A DNA stretch of 64,000 nt from SZUA-36 sp963759155 (GCA_963759155.1 CAVWXX010000004.1:1-64000); one strand, 5' to 3'. Numbered from the stretch's first letter, positions 30,083-40,458 are shown. Numbers and translations: made by a program. Notes: generated by a model not told the origin, from the sequence alone.

Positions 30083-31403
30083 CTCTCCGGTAAGAAAGGA
30101 CAGATCAGTTCCTGTACATTCACCCGTGCGCCAAGTCTTGAGCACAGCATGAAACAACCGACCAGCTTGCGGTGCAGGAACATGGTTTCCGGTGGCGGGA
30201 CGCGGTATTCGCTCATATCCTCAAAAAACATCTCGAGGCCGGCATCCCTGCCACGTGCAAAAACATCAGATGTGCCAAAGTCATAAACGCCACCCTTGAT
30301 GACCGGTTCAGAGACAAGACGGATCAGGTTCAGTATTCGCTCAACATATTCATTACTATTGCCCGGGTTGATATAACCCATTTGTTCGGCCAGGTGTCGC
30401 AATGCAATATCGTCTTTGTCGATCATGGCCCGGGCAATCCGGGCGTAACGCCGGGTGAATTCTTCTTTGAAACTGACCGTGGAACCGAAATCGAGCAATA
30501 CCACCCGGTCGGTCTCAGGCTGATACAGGTAGTTTGCGAAATTGGGGTCCGATTGCATGGTGCGGAATTCGAACAACTCACGAAACATCAGGTGCTGCAG
30601 CAGTGCGCCTACACCATCCTTTAATTGCTGAGCGACGTCATCTTCGCCAAGTGACTCCAGTGGTACGCCTTCGATGTAGTCCATCGCAAGGATGCGCTTG
30701 GTCGTCAGGTCCTCATGAACACCCGGCACAACAAAACGCGGTTCATCCTCAACCAGTTTCCGGTAATCCCTGAGGTACTGGGCCTCGACAATGTAATCCG
30801 CCTCCTGATGCAGTTGGCGTTTAGCTTCTTTGACAATTCCGGAAATATCGATCTCTACCGGCAGCAGGTTTATCAGGCGCATCAACATGGCCATGTTGTC
30901 GACATCACTGTTGATGCTTTTAGCCACGCCGGGGTACTGGATCTTGAGTGCCAGGTCACGTCCATCCTCGGTAAATACACGGTGCACCTGTCCTATCGAG
31001 GCAGCGGCAATCGGCTCGTAGTTAAAATCGATAAACAATTTTTGCCAACCCTTGCCGTACTCGCGACCCATCACCCGTTTGATTTGTGAAAGTGGCATCG
31101 TATCGGCGGAGTCACGCAGGATGGCCAGTGCATCGGAAAACTCCCGTGGCAGGAAGTCTGCACTTTCCATCGACAGGATTTGTCCCATCTTCATGGCAGC
31201 ACCACGCATACCAGCAAGACGACTGGCCAGCTTTTTGGCATTGGTCGCTGTCAGCAAGACATTGTAGGCGTCGTTAGGTTTGGTTTTTCCGGAAGCCGCC
31301 TTACAGATTCAGCAGCCCCACCTAAAGCCAACTCACCTGCAGTCAGGCCCAGCCTGGCCAGGCGACCCAACCGGGTCGTAGGTACACGTGATTTCTTTAT
31401 CAT
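30079..31403 (-). CDS. ABC1/UbiB family atypical kinase, frame broken near the N-terminus
   Basis: The 392-residue frame contains the ABC1 signatures: the KxGQ motif in GAAMKMGQILSME, the Ala-rich loop AAASIGQVHRVF, LALKIQYPGV with the conserved Lys, EADYIVEAQYLRDY, and the metal motif LLDFGSTV. The family N-terminus lies upstream in another frame: MIKKSRVPTTRLGRLARLGL starts at 31403, and the two join if one base is missing near 31295. The gene is therefore about 441 residues with one apparent deletion. ABC1 proteins are ATPases or kinases linked to quinone biosynthesis and lipid handling. Elsewhere the family often has DFG where this protein also has DFG. Confidence 0.85.
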
Positions 31404-31446
31404 GGCTTCAAACCCGCGATATTGAGGCGCTGGCAGATACGAGGCC

Positions 31447-32802
31447 TTACCACGTGTCTTTTATCCAGTTGTAAGGCGGCCGCTTTATCCACTGTGCCCT
31501 GGTAAAGTCAGGAAAGCTCTGAACTTTGCCATGGCCGGCAATCGAAAGCTCCGACAACGGCGTGATGGCGCTCCAGGCCGCCGCATCGTAGGCATCAAGT
31601 GGTGGTGCAATATTCCTTTTAGCCGACTCAACAAAAGCATTGAGTACAAAAAAGTCCATGCCTCCGTGACCGGCACCCTCGGCATCGTCACCAAATTTTT
31701 GCCAGAGCGGGTGGTCGTACTTTTTCAGCCATTCACCGGCGTCATCCCATTGGTGTGGCTCTGAATGACCTTCGATGTAGATCCTGTCGCCATCGTCCTC
31801 CCACAGACCGTTGGTGCCCTGTACCCGAAAACCGAGCGAATAGGGTCGTGGCAGGTTTGTGTCATGGGTGACAATAATGGTTTCCCCATTGGCTGTGTCT
31901 ATGGTGGTTGTCACTACATCACCGAGTTTCCAGTCAAGCTTCGCATTGGGGTGGTCAGGCCCACCCTGGGTGACGACATGCTTATGCAGACCTCTTGATT
32001 TTGTCGCATGCGAGGTCAGGGAGACAAAACGGTTTCCCCGGTTGATGTCCGCATAGGCGGCAATGGGACCGATGCCATGTGTTGGATACAGGTCGGCGTT
32101 ACGTTTCAGGCTATGCAGGGTTCGCCACTGCGCTTCACTGGCGGCACCTGGGCCAAATTCAACACCGCCACCATAGGGCTGTTTGCCATTGTTGAATTTT
32201 ACTTCGCGAAGATCATGCTGGTAACCACAACGGAAGTGAATCAGTTCGCCAAATACATCCTGACGCACCATGTTCAAAACCGCCATTACATCACGCCGGT
32301 AATTCACATTTTCGAGAATCATCATGTGGGTGCCGGTTTCTTCATGGGTGTTAACCAGGTCCCAGCACTCAGCTAACGAGGTTGCGGCAGAAACCTCTAC
32401 ACCCGCGTATTTTCCTGCCTTCATCGCATCAACTGTCATTGGCGTATGCCAGAGCCACGGTGTGGAGATGATGACGGCATCCAGGTTTGATAACTCAAGT
32501 AATTCGCGGTAGTTGTAATCGTTTTTGCCAAACTCCCTGGCTTTTTGATGGCCGGCATCAGCAATATGTTGACGACAAATAGCAAGCCTTTCGGGATTTG
32601 TGTCGCAAATGGCCACGACCTCGACATCATTTCGCCTCAACGAGTTTTGCAGGTGCCATGTACCCCTCAGCCCGACACCGATAAAACCCAGACGTAATTT
32701 GGAGTCACTGGTGCTTTTACCAAAGACAAGCTCCGGGGCAACAAGCAGACCTGCACCCGCCATTGCTGCCGAATTGATAAAACTACGTCGTTTCAGTTTC
32801 AT
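31447..32802 (-). CDS. Tat-exported Gfo/Idh/MocA oxidoreductase, GH109-like
   Basis: 451 residues. A twin-arginine signal (KRRSFINSAAMAGAGLLV) indicates folded export with bound cofactor. The Rossmann fold follows (LGFIGVGLRGTWHLQNS). GYQHDLREVKFNNGKQPYGG, THGIGPIAAY and the end DAYDAAAWSAITPLSELS match GH109 enzymes, which use tightly bound NAD to cleave alpha-N-acetylgalactosaminides. A periplasmic glycosidase is therefore more likely than a free dehydrogenase. The downstream ABC1 gene is on the same strand, 44 bases away. Substrate is inferred from family only. Confidence 0.82.
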   Translation of the reverse strand: MKLKRRSFINSAAMAGAGLLVAPELVFGKSTSDSKLRLGFIGVGLRGTWHLQNSLRRNDVEVVAICDTNPERLAICRQHIADAGHQKAREFGKNDYNYRELLELSNLDAVIISTPWLWHTPMTVDAMKAGKYAGVEVSAATSLAECWDLVNTHEETGTHMMILENVNYRRDVMAVLNMVRQDVFGELIHFRCGYQHDLREVKFNNGKQPYGGGVEFGPGAASEAQWRTLHSLKRNADLYPTHGIGPIAAYADINRGNRFVSLTSHATKSRGLHKHVVTQGGPDHPNAKLDWKLGDVVTTTIDTANGETIIVTHDTNLPRPYSLGFRVQGTNGLWEDDGDRIYIEGHSEPHQWDDAGEWLKKYDHPLWQKFGDDAEGAGHGGMDFFVLNAFVESAKRNIAPPLDAYDAAAWSAITPLSELSIAGHGKVQSFPDFTRAQWIKRPPYNWIKDTW

Positions 32803-32832
32803 TACTTTCCCGTCTACCGTCTCAACAGTCTT

Positions 32833-34896
32833 CTATTTGTTACCACTCAGGCGATCTGCATAAGGTTTGAAACTGATGTCTCTGCCCAGAAACTCGGTCA
32901 CTAACTCTGAAGCAGGCCGGGTGCCACCACCACCCAGAACGATATCGCGGTAGGCACCGGCAACCTCTACATTTCTTAATCCCTGTTCTTCAAACCGGGT
33001 GAACATATCGGTCGCAATGGCCAATGACCATTGGTAGGTGTAGTAGATCGCGGAGTAACCGTTTAAATGACCAAAACTGGTATAGAAATGGGTGCCAGGG
33101 ATGGCTTCAAAATGTGTGAATTCACGGGACATACGCGGAACCAGTTCGTCCAGATCAATACTGGCAGGATCCTGGTTGTAAACATTCAGCGACATCGCAG
33201 CGAGGCTGAGTTGACGGCGGGTGGATATACCCAGTCCAAAATCACGTGCTGCTATCATCTTGTCGAGCAATGCTTCGGGTATGACTTCACCGTCGCTATT
33301 TTTAGCAAACCGGGAGATGGTGTCATAGTCCCAAACCCATTCCTGTAGCATTTGTGATGGCGCTTCAACAAAATCCCACTCGCTGGCAATACCGGAAACA
33401 TTGCTCCATTCCTGATGGCCGGCAAACATCCAGTGAATCAGGTGGCCAAACTCATGTAAAAAGGTGACGACCTGGCTGTGTTGCATCAGTTCGGTACCAC
33501 TTGGGAAATTGCAGATCAGGGCAGCAACAGGGAGTTGCTCTCCTTCGATACCGTTGACAAAGGGAAACATAGCGGCATGTTGGTATTTGCCTTCACGAGG
33601 GTGCATATCGAGATAAAAGCGACCCAGCACACGCTCTCCATCCACCAGTTCGTAGGACTGGACATCATCGTGCCAGGTTTCTGTTTGCCATGGCCGTATT
33701 TGTACCTGGAACAGGTCTTGTACCATGGTCAGAATGCCATCGCGGGTATTGTCATAATTAAAATATTCGCGGGTTTCTTTCGAATCAACCTCAAACTGTT
33801 CTGTGCGGACCTTTTCAGTGATATAGGTAGACTGCCAGGATTCGACACGTTCTGCATCAGGCTGATCCTGGCGCAGGCGTTCAAGTAGTATGTTGTAGTC
33901 GCGGTCATTGGCCTCGGTCGTGTATCCCTTCAATTCTTCAAGGAAGCCCTCGACACGTTCAGGTGCGCCAACCATTTTGTCTGCTGTAACCAGTTGTGCG
34001 TAGTTTTCAAACCCAACCAGCTGAGCGAGTTCAAATCGTAGCGCCATCAATTGTTCGAGTATTTCCTTGTTCTGCGGGTAGGCCCGATTACCGTATAGGA
34101 TGAGCAGTTCTTTTCTCAATTCATCACTTTCAGAGTACGTAATGAAAGGGAACAGGTCAGGGTACTGGGTTGTGATACGTATTTTGCCGTCCTCACCCGG
34201 TGGGTGCGCGTCGATATAGTCCTGCGGCAAGCCGGCCAGGTCTTCAACTGAATCCAACTCCAGGGTGCGTACGTCCTCGCGAATGTTGCGGTCGAAGGTC
34301 TGACCGATGTTGACCAGTTCAGTATTGAGTTCGCGGATGCGCTGACGGGTGGCCTCATCCTTGTCAACGCCCGAAAGGCGGAAGCCTAACAACGTTTTCT
34401 CTACGGAGTGTTTTGTCGCCTGCGCTTCATTGCTGACATCCAATTGGCTGACCGCTTCATAGATTGGACGTGAAAGGCTCATGTCGGTGCCAATCTCCGA
34501 TAGCAACTGTGCGCAACTTTCACCGGCCTCACGTAGTTCGGGATCCGGGTGGATGGCGCTGAGACTCTGTGCAACAAATGACATATTACCGAGACTGGTC
34601 GACAGGCTGTCGAGTGATTTGTAGTAAGTGTCAATGGTCGCCTTGTCATTAAAAGACTCCAGCTTGACCATGTGCGCACGCATTAATTGGTTTTCTGATT
34701 CACACTTGGCGGTCAGTTCAGCAGGGCTATCCAGATCGGTCAGATTGATAACCGAGTACCGGACTGGCAGTTCGATGACCGTTTTCGCCGGGGTGCTTGA
34801 TTCGACAACTGCTGGTGTCTCCGTTTCCGCCGACGGCTTACAAGCGGCCAGTAAAGCCAGGGTGCTAATGAGAGCAAGGGAGTGATCTAGTTTCAT
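32833..34896 (-). CDS. M3 family metallopeptidase lipoprotein
   Basis: 687 residues. The start MKLDHSLALISTLALLAAC provides a lipobox, and AAGGA sits before the ATG at 34896. An upstream ATG at 34974 lacks these features. The zinc site is HEFGH in VVTFLHEFGHLIHWM, with the third ligand Glu in the following EWDFVEAPSQMLQEW. M3 peptidases (thimet oligopeptidase/Dcp group) degrade short peptides. A lipoprotein version acts on the periplasmic side. It ends 31 bases before the GH109-like gene, so they may be co-transcribed. Confidence 0.9.
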   Translation of the reverse strand: MKLDHSLALISTLALLAACKPSAETETPAVVESSTPAKTVIELPVRYSVINLTDLDSPAELTAKCESENQLMRAHMVKLESFNDKATIDTYYKSLDSLSTSLGNMSFVAQSLSAIHPDPELREAGESCAQLLSEIGTDMSLSRPIYEAVSQLDVSNEAQATKHSVEKTLLGFRLSGVDKDEATRQRIRELNTELVNIGQTFDRNIREDVRTLELDSVEDLAGLPQDYIDAHPPGEDGKIRITTQYPDLFPFITYSESDELRKELLILYGNRAYPQNKEILEQLMALRFELAQLVGFENYAQLVTADKMVGAPERVEGFLEELKGYTTEANDRDYNILLERLRQDQPDAERVESWQSTYITEKVRTEQFEVDSKETREYFNYDNTRDGILTMVQDLFQVQIRPWQTETWHDDVQSYELVDGERVLGRFYLDMHPREGKYQHAAMFPFVNGIEGEQLPVAALICNFPSGTELMQHSQVVTFLHEFGHLIHWMFAGHQEWSNVSGIASEWDFVEAPSQMLQEWVWDYDTISRFAKNSDGEVIPEALLDKMIAARDFGLGISTRRQLSLAAMSLNVYNQDPASIDLDELVPRMSREFTHFEAIPGTHFYTSFGHLNGYSAIYYTYQWSLAIATDMFTRFEEQGLRNVEVAGAYRDIVLGGGGTRPASELVTEFLGRDISFKPYADRLSGNK

Positions 34897-35032
34897 TTGG
34901 TTTCCTTGATACAGAATTTTGACGCCCACAAGTGGGCAACCGCCCATTTTGACCATAAGGAGATACCAATTCAATCTGCATCCGGTATTACGAGGAGAAA
35001 TCAGGTTAAATCAGCTTATCATTGGGCTAGGG

Positions 35033-35843
35033 TCAGGTGGTTTGTTCAAACAGATAGTTGGCCTCAGTTTCAGTGATTTCAACTCCGAGTTCATTGCTCA
35101 GAATTCCTCGCAGTTGTACTCCGTCTTCAATGAGCTGTCGTTGTTCACCGGATTCTGTAATCATGCCAGAATTCGTGATTACGCAGGGAGAGGACCTCCT
35201 GATCCAGGATCCTGGAAACCACGAGGTGATTTACGAAGGTAGCCAATGGGTGTTTGTGTGAATAAAAGTGGCCCACTTCGCAGTCCGCCGGACCGTAGTG
35301 CGCGAGTTCAAACTTATACAAGGAGTAATACTCACCATCTTTCAGGGTTTGCATATGAAAGACACCCGGGAGTCGTTCCTTAATACGAAACAAGCGGAAA
35401 TTTTGCTGTGACACCTCACCCGACATGCAAACCGGTAGTTGTGGCCCCAGTGGCCCAAAGCCGACGTCGATGACGTAGCGGTCTTCACCGAAGTCAACCA
35501 GCGTAATACGGTGGGTCAGGGGAGGGTGGATGTCCTGGTTGTAGATGACACGGCCAAGGTACAACTGAACCTTGAAACCAAGTTCCTGTAGCATGGCAAA
35601 CATCAGGGCATTCTGTTCGAAGCAATACCCACCACGCTGCCTGACCACGATTCGCTGGTAAAGTGACTCAACATCCAAAGGCAAGTCGTCACCCAGTAAA
35701 GGGCCGACACTGGAGAAGGAAAACTTTGCCGCATGACGCCGGTTGATGTCACTTAAAAAGGCAAGGTCAGGCTCTCTTCTTGGCAGTTCCAGCACGCGGA
35801 TATATTCGTCAGCGATAACCGTTTGCGTCATTTGCCCCTTCAT
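35033..35843 (-). CDS. arylamine N-acetyltransferase family protein, frame broken once
   Basis: Acetyl-CoA-dependent acyl transfer to arylamines or related acceptors. The catalytic triad is visible: Cys in RGGYCFEQN, His in PPLTHRITLVD and Asp in VIDVGFGPLGP. The main frame ends at 35145 after EFWHDYRIR, but the family C-terminus (ESGEQRQLIEDGVQLRG and on to ANYLFEQTT) follows in another frame to 35033 if one base near 35157 is skipped. The start at 35843 (MKGQMTQ) is preceded by AAGGAAG at good spacing. An open extension to 36122 would overlap miaE and is rejected. Confidence 0.82.
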
Positions 35844-35927
35844 TTCGACTTCCTTGCGGTACATCAGCTTAGTATGCAACAGATTGAGGGTAAAATTAGT
35901 ATCTTTGCAGTCAGGATCAGCAAACAC

Positions 35928-36500
35928 ATGATTGAACTGAAATTCAAAACACCTGCCGCCTGGGTTGACGGCATCGTCAAGGCAATGGACATGTTTCTGC
36001 CGGATCACGCCGCAGCGGAGAAGAAGGCGTCCAGCATGGCCATGACCATGGTGTCCCATTATCCTGACCGGCCGGATCTGGTAAGCGCCATGATCGATCT
36101 TGCCCTTGAAGAGCTCAGTCATTTTCGTTCCGTGGTAAAGATCATGCAGGAACGCGGCCTGGTCTTGTTGCCGGACGAGAAAGACCCCTACGTCAACGCT
36201 TTGAGACGCAGCCTCAGGCAGGGGAGTGAGTTTTACCTGATGGACCGGTTGTTAATCGCGGGAATTGTCGAGGCACGCGGGGCCGAGCGTTTTGGCATGG
36301 TTGCCGCAGCCCTGCCCGACGGTGATTTGAAGCGGTTTTACGATGCGATTACCCGGTCCGAGCAGGGCCACGAGGAGTTGTTCGTGGAATTTGCAGAGAA
36401 GTATTTTGATACGGACGAAGTGCATGCGCGTTTGGAAGAGTTACTCGAAGCCGAGGCAAACATCGTCCGGGAACTGCCAATCCGGCCCGCGCTTCACTAG
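35928..36500 (+). CDS. miaE: tRNA-(ms2io6A)-hydroxylase MiaE
   Basis: 190 residues. Ferritin-like di-iron enzyme that hydroxylates the isopentenyl group of ms2i6A37 in tRNA, using oxygen. The carboxylate and His ligands are visible: AAAEKKASSMAM, LALEELSHF, IVEARGAERF and SEQGHEELFVEF. The ATG at 35928 begins the family N-terminus, with the longer open frame upstream discarded. Divergent from the NAT gene, with 84 bases between. Confidence 0.9.
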   Translation: MIELKFKTPAAWVDGIVKAMDMFLPDHAAAEKKASSMAMTMVSHYPDRPDLVSAMIDLALEELSHFRSVVKIMQERGLVLLPDEKDPYVNALRRSLRQGSEFYLMDRLLIAGIVEARGAERFGMVAAALPDGDLKRFYDAITRSEQGHEELFVEFAEKYFDTDEVHARLEELLEAEANIVRELPIRPALH

Positions 36501-36524
36501 AGAATCCCGGGAAGAATAGCTGAA

Positions 36525-37853
36525 GTGGAAAAGTACCTGTGCAATTATGCTGAGCCCGAGGCCAGGGAGATGGATGCTCTGCCGGATCAACCGGCCTGGG
36601 CAAATGTCATGGTTATCCCTGCCTGCAATGAAGGTACCAGTTTGCTGAGGCCACCGCCCCCATGTGATGGGCGTAGCCTGATGATCCTCGTAATCAATGA
36701 AATGGAGAATGCAGCGCAGCAGGTTTCCCAACGTAACGAGGCTTTGGCCGCAGCGGTGCAGGCGCAGTCTATTCCACAATGGCAATCTGGCGATTTGAGT
36801 TTGTGGCGTGATATGAATGCTGAACGTGATGTGCTGCTGGTGGATCGTTTCAGCGAAGGCCGGCGATTACCTGCCAAAGGCGGCGTTGGTCACGCGCGCA
36901 AAATCGGTGTTGATATAGCCGTCGCCCTGGTGCATGCCCAACGGATCAAAACGCGCTGGATACATTGCACCGATGCCGATGTGAAGCTACCGGGGACCTA
37001 TTTCACCTTCAGTAACAAGCTGCAGGACCCCCTTTCAAAATATTCTGCCCTGGTATATCCCTTCAGTCATCGTGATATCGGGGAGAGCTCTGCAAGCAAC
37101 GACGTCATTCAGGCCACCGCCCTGTACGAATTGTCCCTGCGTTATTACGTGGCCGGTATGAAATATGCCCGCTCGCCTTATGCGTTTCATACCATCGGCA
37201 GCACGATGGCGGTCAGCGCGTTGCATTATGCAAAAGTCCGGGGCTTTCAAAAACGTGAAGCGGGGGAAGATTTTTACCTCCTCAATAAATTGGCCAAGGT
37301 CGGTACTGTGCTGGAGTTGGAGTCCGGGCCGGATAATGGTGTCATTGAGATTGCAGCACGCCGCTCCGACCGGGTCCCTTTTGGTACCGGTGCTGCGGTG
37401 AATAAGATCACGGAGCTTAAGGACCTGGTACGCGATTTTCTTTTTTACGACCCGGCTGTCTTTGAGTTGTTGGGGGTTTGGCTGGGGAGTCTGCAGAAGA
37501 TCTGGGGTTCAGGGTCTCCTGGGCTGACAATGGCCAGCTTTTCGAATAATTCCTGTCCGGAGAATCACCGGCAAGCGCTTCTGGCCGGACTTGAAGGAAT
37601 CAAAACACAACAAGCGCTTGAACATGCTTTCAGGCAGAGCAAGAACCTGGATCAATTTACTCGTCAAATGCACACCTGGTTCGATGCCTTCCGCACGCTG
37701 AAGCTGATCCACTTCTTACGGGATCACTGTTTGCCTTCGATGCCGTATGCCCGGCTTCAAAGCAATCCGTTGTTCCAGGTCTTGTTGACCAAAGATGGGG
37801 ATTTATTGGCTTTTCAAGAGAGCCTGCGCAAGAGTCTGCAGCAGAAACAATGA
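36525..37853 (+). CDS. GT-A fold glycosyltransferase family protein
   Basis: 442 residues. A GT2-like N-terminus (VMVIPACNEGTSLL) is followed by IHCTDADVKLPGTYF, a DxD-type metal and nucleotide-sugar site, and by VRGFQKREAGEDFYLLNKL, resembling the acceptor-site ED motif of GT2 enzymes. The sugar and acceptor are unknown. The GTG at 36525 has GGGAAG ten bases upstream. It follows miaE by 24 bases and may be co-transcribed. Confidence 0.75.
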   Translation: MEKYLCNYAEPEAREMDALPDQPAWANVMVIPACNEGTSLLRPPPPCDGRSLMILVINEMENAAQQVSQRNEALAAAVQAQSIPQWQSGDLSLWRDMNAERDVLLVDRFSEGRRLPAKGGVGHARKIGVDIAVALVHAQRIKTRWIHCTDADVKLPGTYFTFSNKLQDPLSKYSALVYPFSHRDIGESSASNDVIQATALYELSLRYYVAGMKYARSPYAFHTIGSTMAVSALHYAKVRGFQKREAGEDFYLLNKLAKVGTVLELESGPDNGVIEIAARRSDRVPFGTGAAVNKITELKDLVRDFLFYDPAVFELLGVWLGSLQKIWGSGSPGLTMASFSNNSCPENHRQALLAGLEGIKTQQALEHAFRQSKNLDQFTRQMHTWFDAFRTLKLIHFLRDHCLPSMPYARLQSNPLFQVLLTKDGDLLAFQESLRKSLQQKQ

Positions 37854-37917
37854 ACACTGAGCAGCACCGTGTGCTTTACTCAGATACCAATGACTAAAAG
37901 TTTTAAGGACATATCCC

Positions 37918-39783
37918 ATGGTTAACTGGCAAGAGAAATATCAATCCAAAGTGACTACCCCCGAGGGCGCAGTGAGCAATGTGCGAAGTGGGCAGCGGGT
38001 GTTTATTGGCTCAGGAGCGGCGGAACCACAGTTGCTTGTCAAGGCATTGGCAGATCGTGGGCCGGAACTGTCTGATACACAGATCACCCACATCCTCACA
38101 CTTGGGGTCGCACCCTATGCCGATCCAAAGCTGAAAGATGGTTTTCGCCACAATGCCCTGTTTATCGGTCCGAACGTACGCGACGCCGTGGCAGAAGGCC
38201 GTGCCGATTTCACACCAGTTTTTCTGTCCGAGGTGCCACGGCTTTTCCGCCGCGGCAAGATGCCCATCGACGTTGCGCTGATCCAGGTTTCACCACCTGA
38301 TGAACATGGTTATTGCAGCTACGGGGTAAGTGTTGACGTGACCAAGGCAGCGGCCGAAAGCGCCCGCCACGTGGTGGCAGAAGTGAACCCCAATATGCCG
38401 CGAACCCTGGGTGATTGTTTTATTCACGTTAACCGCATCCATGAACTTGTACCAAGTGATCAAGCCATCCTCGAAGCCCCGGCGGGTCAGGTTGACGATG
38501 TCGCGCAACAGATCGGACAGCATATTGCAGACCTCATCCAGGATGGCTCGACCCTGCAACTGGGAATCGGCACCATCCCGGATGCTGTATTGTCCTGTCT
38601 TGGTGAAAAGAAAAATCTGGGTATTCACTCGGAGATGATTTCCGATGGTGTGATTGACCTGGTCGAAAAGGGCGTGATCAATGGCTCCAAAAAGAACATC
38701 CACACGGGCAAGCTGGTGGCCAGCTTCGCCATCGGTACCCGGCGGCTATATGACTTTATCGATAACAACCCGATGTGTGAGTTTCACCCCTCGGAATTTA
38801 CCAACGACCCATTTCGTATCGCAGAGAATGACCGGGTGGTTGCTATCAACTCAGCCCTGCAGGTTGATTTGACCGGGCAGGTCTGTGCCGACTCACTGGG
38901 CACCTATTTCTACAGCGGTATCGGCGGCCAGGTCGACTTCATACGTGGTGCGTCACGTTCCCACCAGGGCCGGCCCATCATCGCACTGCCATCCACCGCC
39001 GGTGGCGGAAAAGTATCACGTATCGTGCCAACCCTGACCCCTGGCGCGGGTGTCGTAACAAGCCGGGGCGACGTGCACTATGTTGTCACCGAGTTTGGCA
39101 TCGCCGACCTGCATGGTAAAACCATCCGTGAGCGGGCCATGGCGCTGATCCATATCTCACACCCGGATCACCGTGAACAATTGATGGAAGAAGCACGCAA
39201 TCGCAAGCTTGTTTATGCCGACCAGGTAGCCGTATTTGGTCATGGAGACCTGAATCGCCGTTCATTTGAACGAACAATAACATGCCCCAACGGTAAATCC
39301 GTACATATGCGCCCGGTATTACCCACGGACGAAGATATGATGCGGGATCTTTTTTACGCCTGTTCAGCCGATACGCTATACCATCGCTTTTTCACGAAAA
39401 TGAAAGCCATGCCGCACCGCAAGCTGAAGAAATTCGTCAATATCGATTACGTCAACACGATGGCGCTTGCCAGCGTGACGAAGGAAGACGAGCACGAGAT
39501 GATCGTGGCTGTCGGGCGCTATTTTGTTGACAAGGCCACCAATGCGGCGGAGGTGGCTTTCATCGTCAGGGATGACTGGCAGGGTCAGCGCCTGGGTGTT
39601 TCCATGTTCAACCAGTTACTTGAAGTTGCACGCAAGCGCGGTATCGGTCGTTTCACCGCGGATGTATTGCATGATAATGCGAGAATGCTTCACATCTTTC
39701 ACAAGTGCGCGCCGACGCCCATTGAAAGCACACTTGAAGATGGGGTTTACCACCTTTCCTTCAGCATCAGGCCAGGGGACTAG
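37918..39783 (+). CDS. acetyl-CoA hydrolase/transferase fused to a GNAT acetyltransferase
   Basis: 621 residues. Residues about 1-450 are a class I CoA-transferase/acetyl-CoA hydrolase (Cat1-like): GQRVFIGSGAAEPQLLVKAL, GIHSEMISDG, and GTYFYSGIGGQVDFIRGA. Residues about 470-620 are a GNAT domain with the acetyl-CoA loop WQGQRLGVSMFNQLL. The pairing suggests that acyl-CoA turnover is regulated by or coupled to protein acetylation, as proposed for acyl-CoA synthetase/GNAT fusions, but this is inference. ATG at 37918. It stands alone; repeat copy C follows 39 bases later. Confidence 0.88.
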   Translation: MVNWQEKYQSKVTTPEGAVSNVRSGQRVFIGSGAAEPQLLVKALADRGPELSDTQITHILTLGVAPYADPKLKDGFRHNALFIGPNVRDAVAEGRADFTPVFLSEVPRLFRRGKMPIDVALIQVSPPDEHGYCSYGVSVDVTKAAAESARHVVAEVNPNMPRTLGDCFIHVNRIHELVPSDQAILEAPAGQVDDVAQQIGQHIADLIQDGSTLQLGIGTIPDAVLSCLGEKKNLGIHSEMISDGVIDLVEKGVINGSKKNIHTGKLVASFAIGTRRLYDFIDNNPMCEFHPSEFTNDPFRIAENDRVVAINSALQVDLTGQVCADSLGTYFYSGIGGQVDFIRGASRSHQGRPIIALPSTAGGGKVSRIVPTLTPGAGVVTSRGDVHYVVTEFGIADLHGKTIRERAMALIHISHPDHREQLMEEARNRKLVYADQVAVFGHGDLNRRSFERTITCPNGKSVHMRPVLPTDEDMMRDLFYACSADTLYHRFFTKMKAMPHRKLKKFVNIDYVNTMALASVTKEDEHEMIVAVGRYFVDKATNAAEVAFIVRDDWQGQRLGVSMFNQLLEVARKRGIGRFTADVLHDNARMLHIFHKCAPTPIESTLEDGVYHLSFSIRPGD

Positions 39784-39822
39784 CAAATCTGGTCAATGCT
39801 TTGGTGGTGAGGAGGGTATCTG

Positions 39823-40368
39823 AAAGGTTTGGGGGTGCTGGGATGTGTATTGTCTTAGCCGAGCAAATTCCGTGTCCAGGTCAACCTACTGAGTAGTTCA
39901 GAAGGTTGGCTTTTGAATATCTGCAAGGTTGGGGGAGCTGGGATGTGTATTAACTTCCCAGGACTCGCTGCAAGTACGTCCCTGTAAGCTCGAGCGCGAC
40001 ATCCATGTCGCTCACGGTCCTGATAAGTTAATACACACCCCAGCTTAATATCAAACGACGTGCATCTATCAGAGGTTATTAGTCCAAACATTCGCAAAAG
40101 CCGTGGCTTATCAAGTTCAGAATAAAACAACGTGTATCTTCCAGAAACCATTGACCCCTGCATTCGCACAAAGCCAAGGGGGTGCAGTAGCTTATGCCGG
40201 GACCTTGAGCGACATGGATGTCGCGACAGAGCCTACAGGATGTACTTGTGGCGTGTCCCGGCATAAGCTACTGCATGGCCTTGGCTTCCCCAATGATCAA
40301 TGGTTTTCAACATGTGAGCCAGTAAGAAAACTACGTATAGCCGCGGCTTCCCGACTGATCAATGGTTT
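39823..40368 (+). repeat. structured intergenic repeat, copy C
   Basis: Third copy, same orientation as copy B and nearly identical to it over long stretches. Inverted repeat i: arms 39937-39956 / 40025-40044. Inverted repeat ii: arms 40183-40203 / 40255-40275, a perfect 21-base match. Two 62-base tail units follow. It fills the convergent gap between the acetyl-CoA hydrolase fusion and the SdrD-B-like gene (39784-40458). Nothing else coding is evident there. Confidence 0.9.
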
Positions 40369-40382
40369 TAATGAAGCAACAA

Positions 40383-40428
40383 GGTCGGGACAAAAACCGT
40401 CCTGGTTTCTGCCCCGACCCGGGTTTTT
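40383..40428. terminator. hairpin between repeat copy C and the converging gene
   Basis: Outer stem GGTCGGG (40383-40389) pairs with CCCGACC (40413-40419) and an inner AAACC / GGTTT stem stacks within it. A T-rich stretch follows on the plus side (GGGTTTTTGG) and a weaker one on the minus side. It probably ends the minus-strand operon starting at 41293, or transcripts leaving the repeat. Confidence 0.55.
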
Positions 40429-40458
40429 GGACACAGAATTATGTCAGGCGAAGGAGAG

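Noticed and set aside
35844..36122. N-terminal extension of the NAT gene
   Set aside because: It overlaps miaE on the other strand; the ATG at 35843 has a good ribosome site and begins the family sequence.
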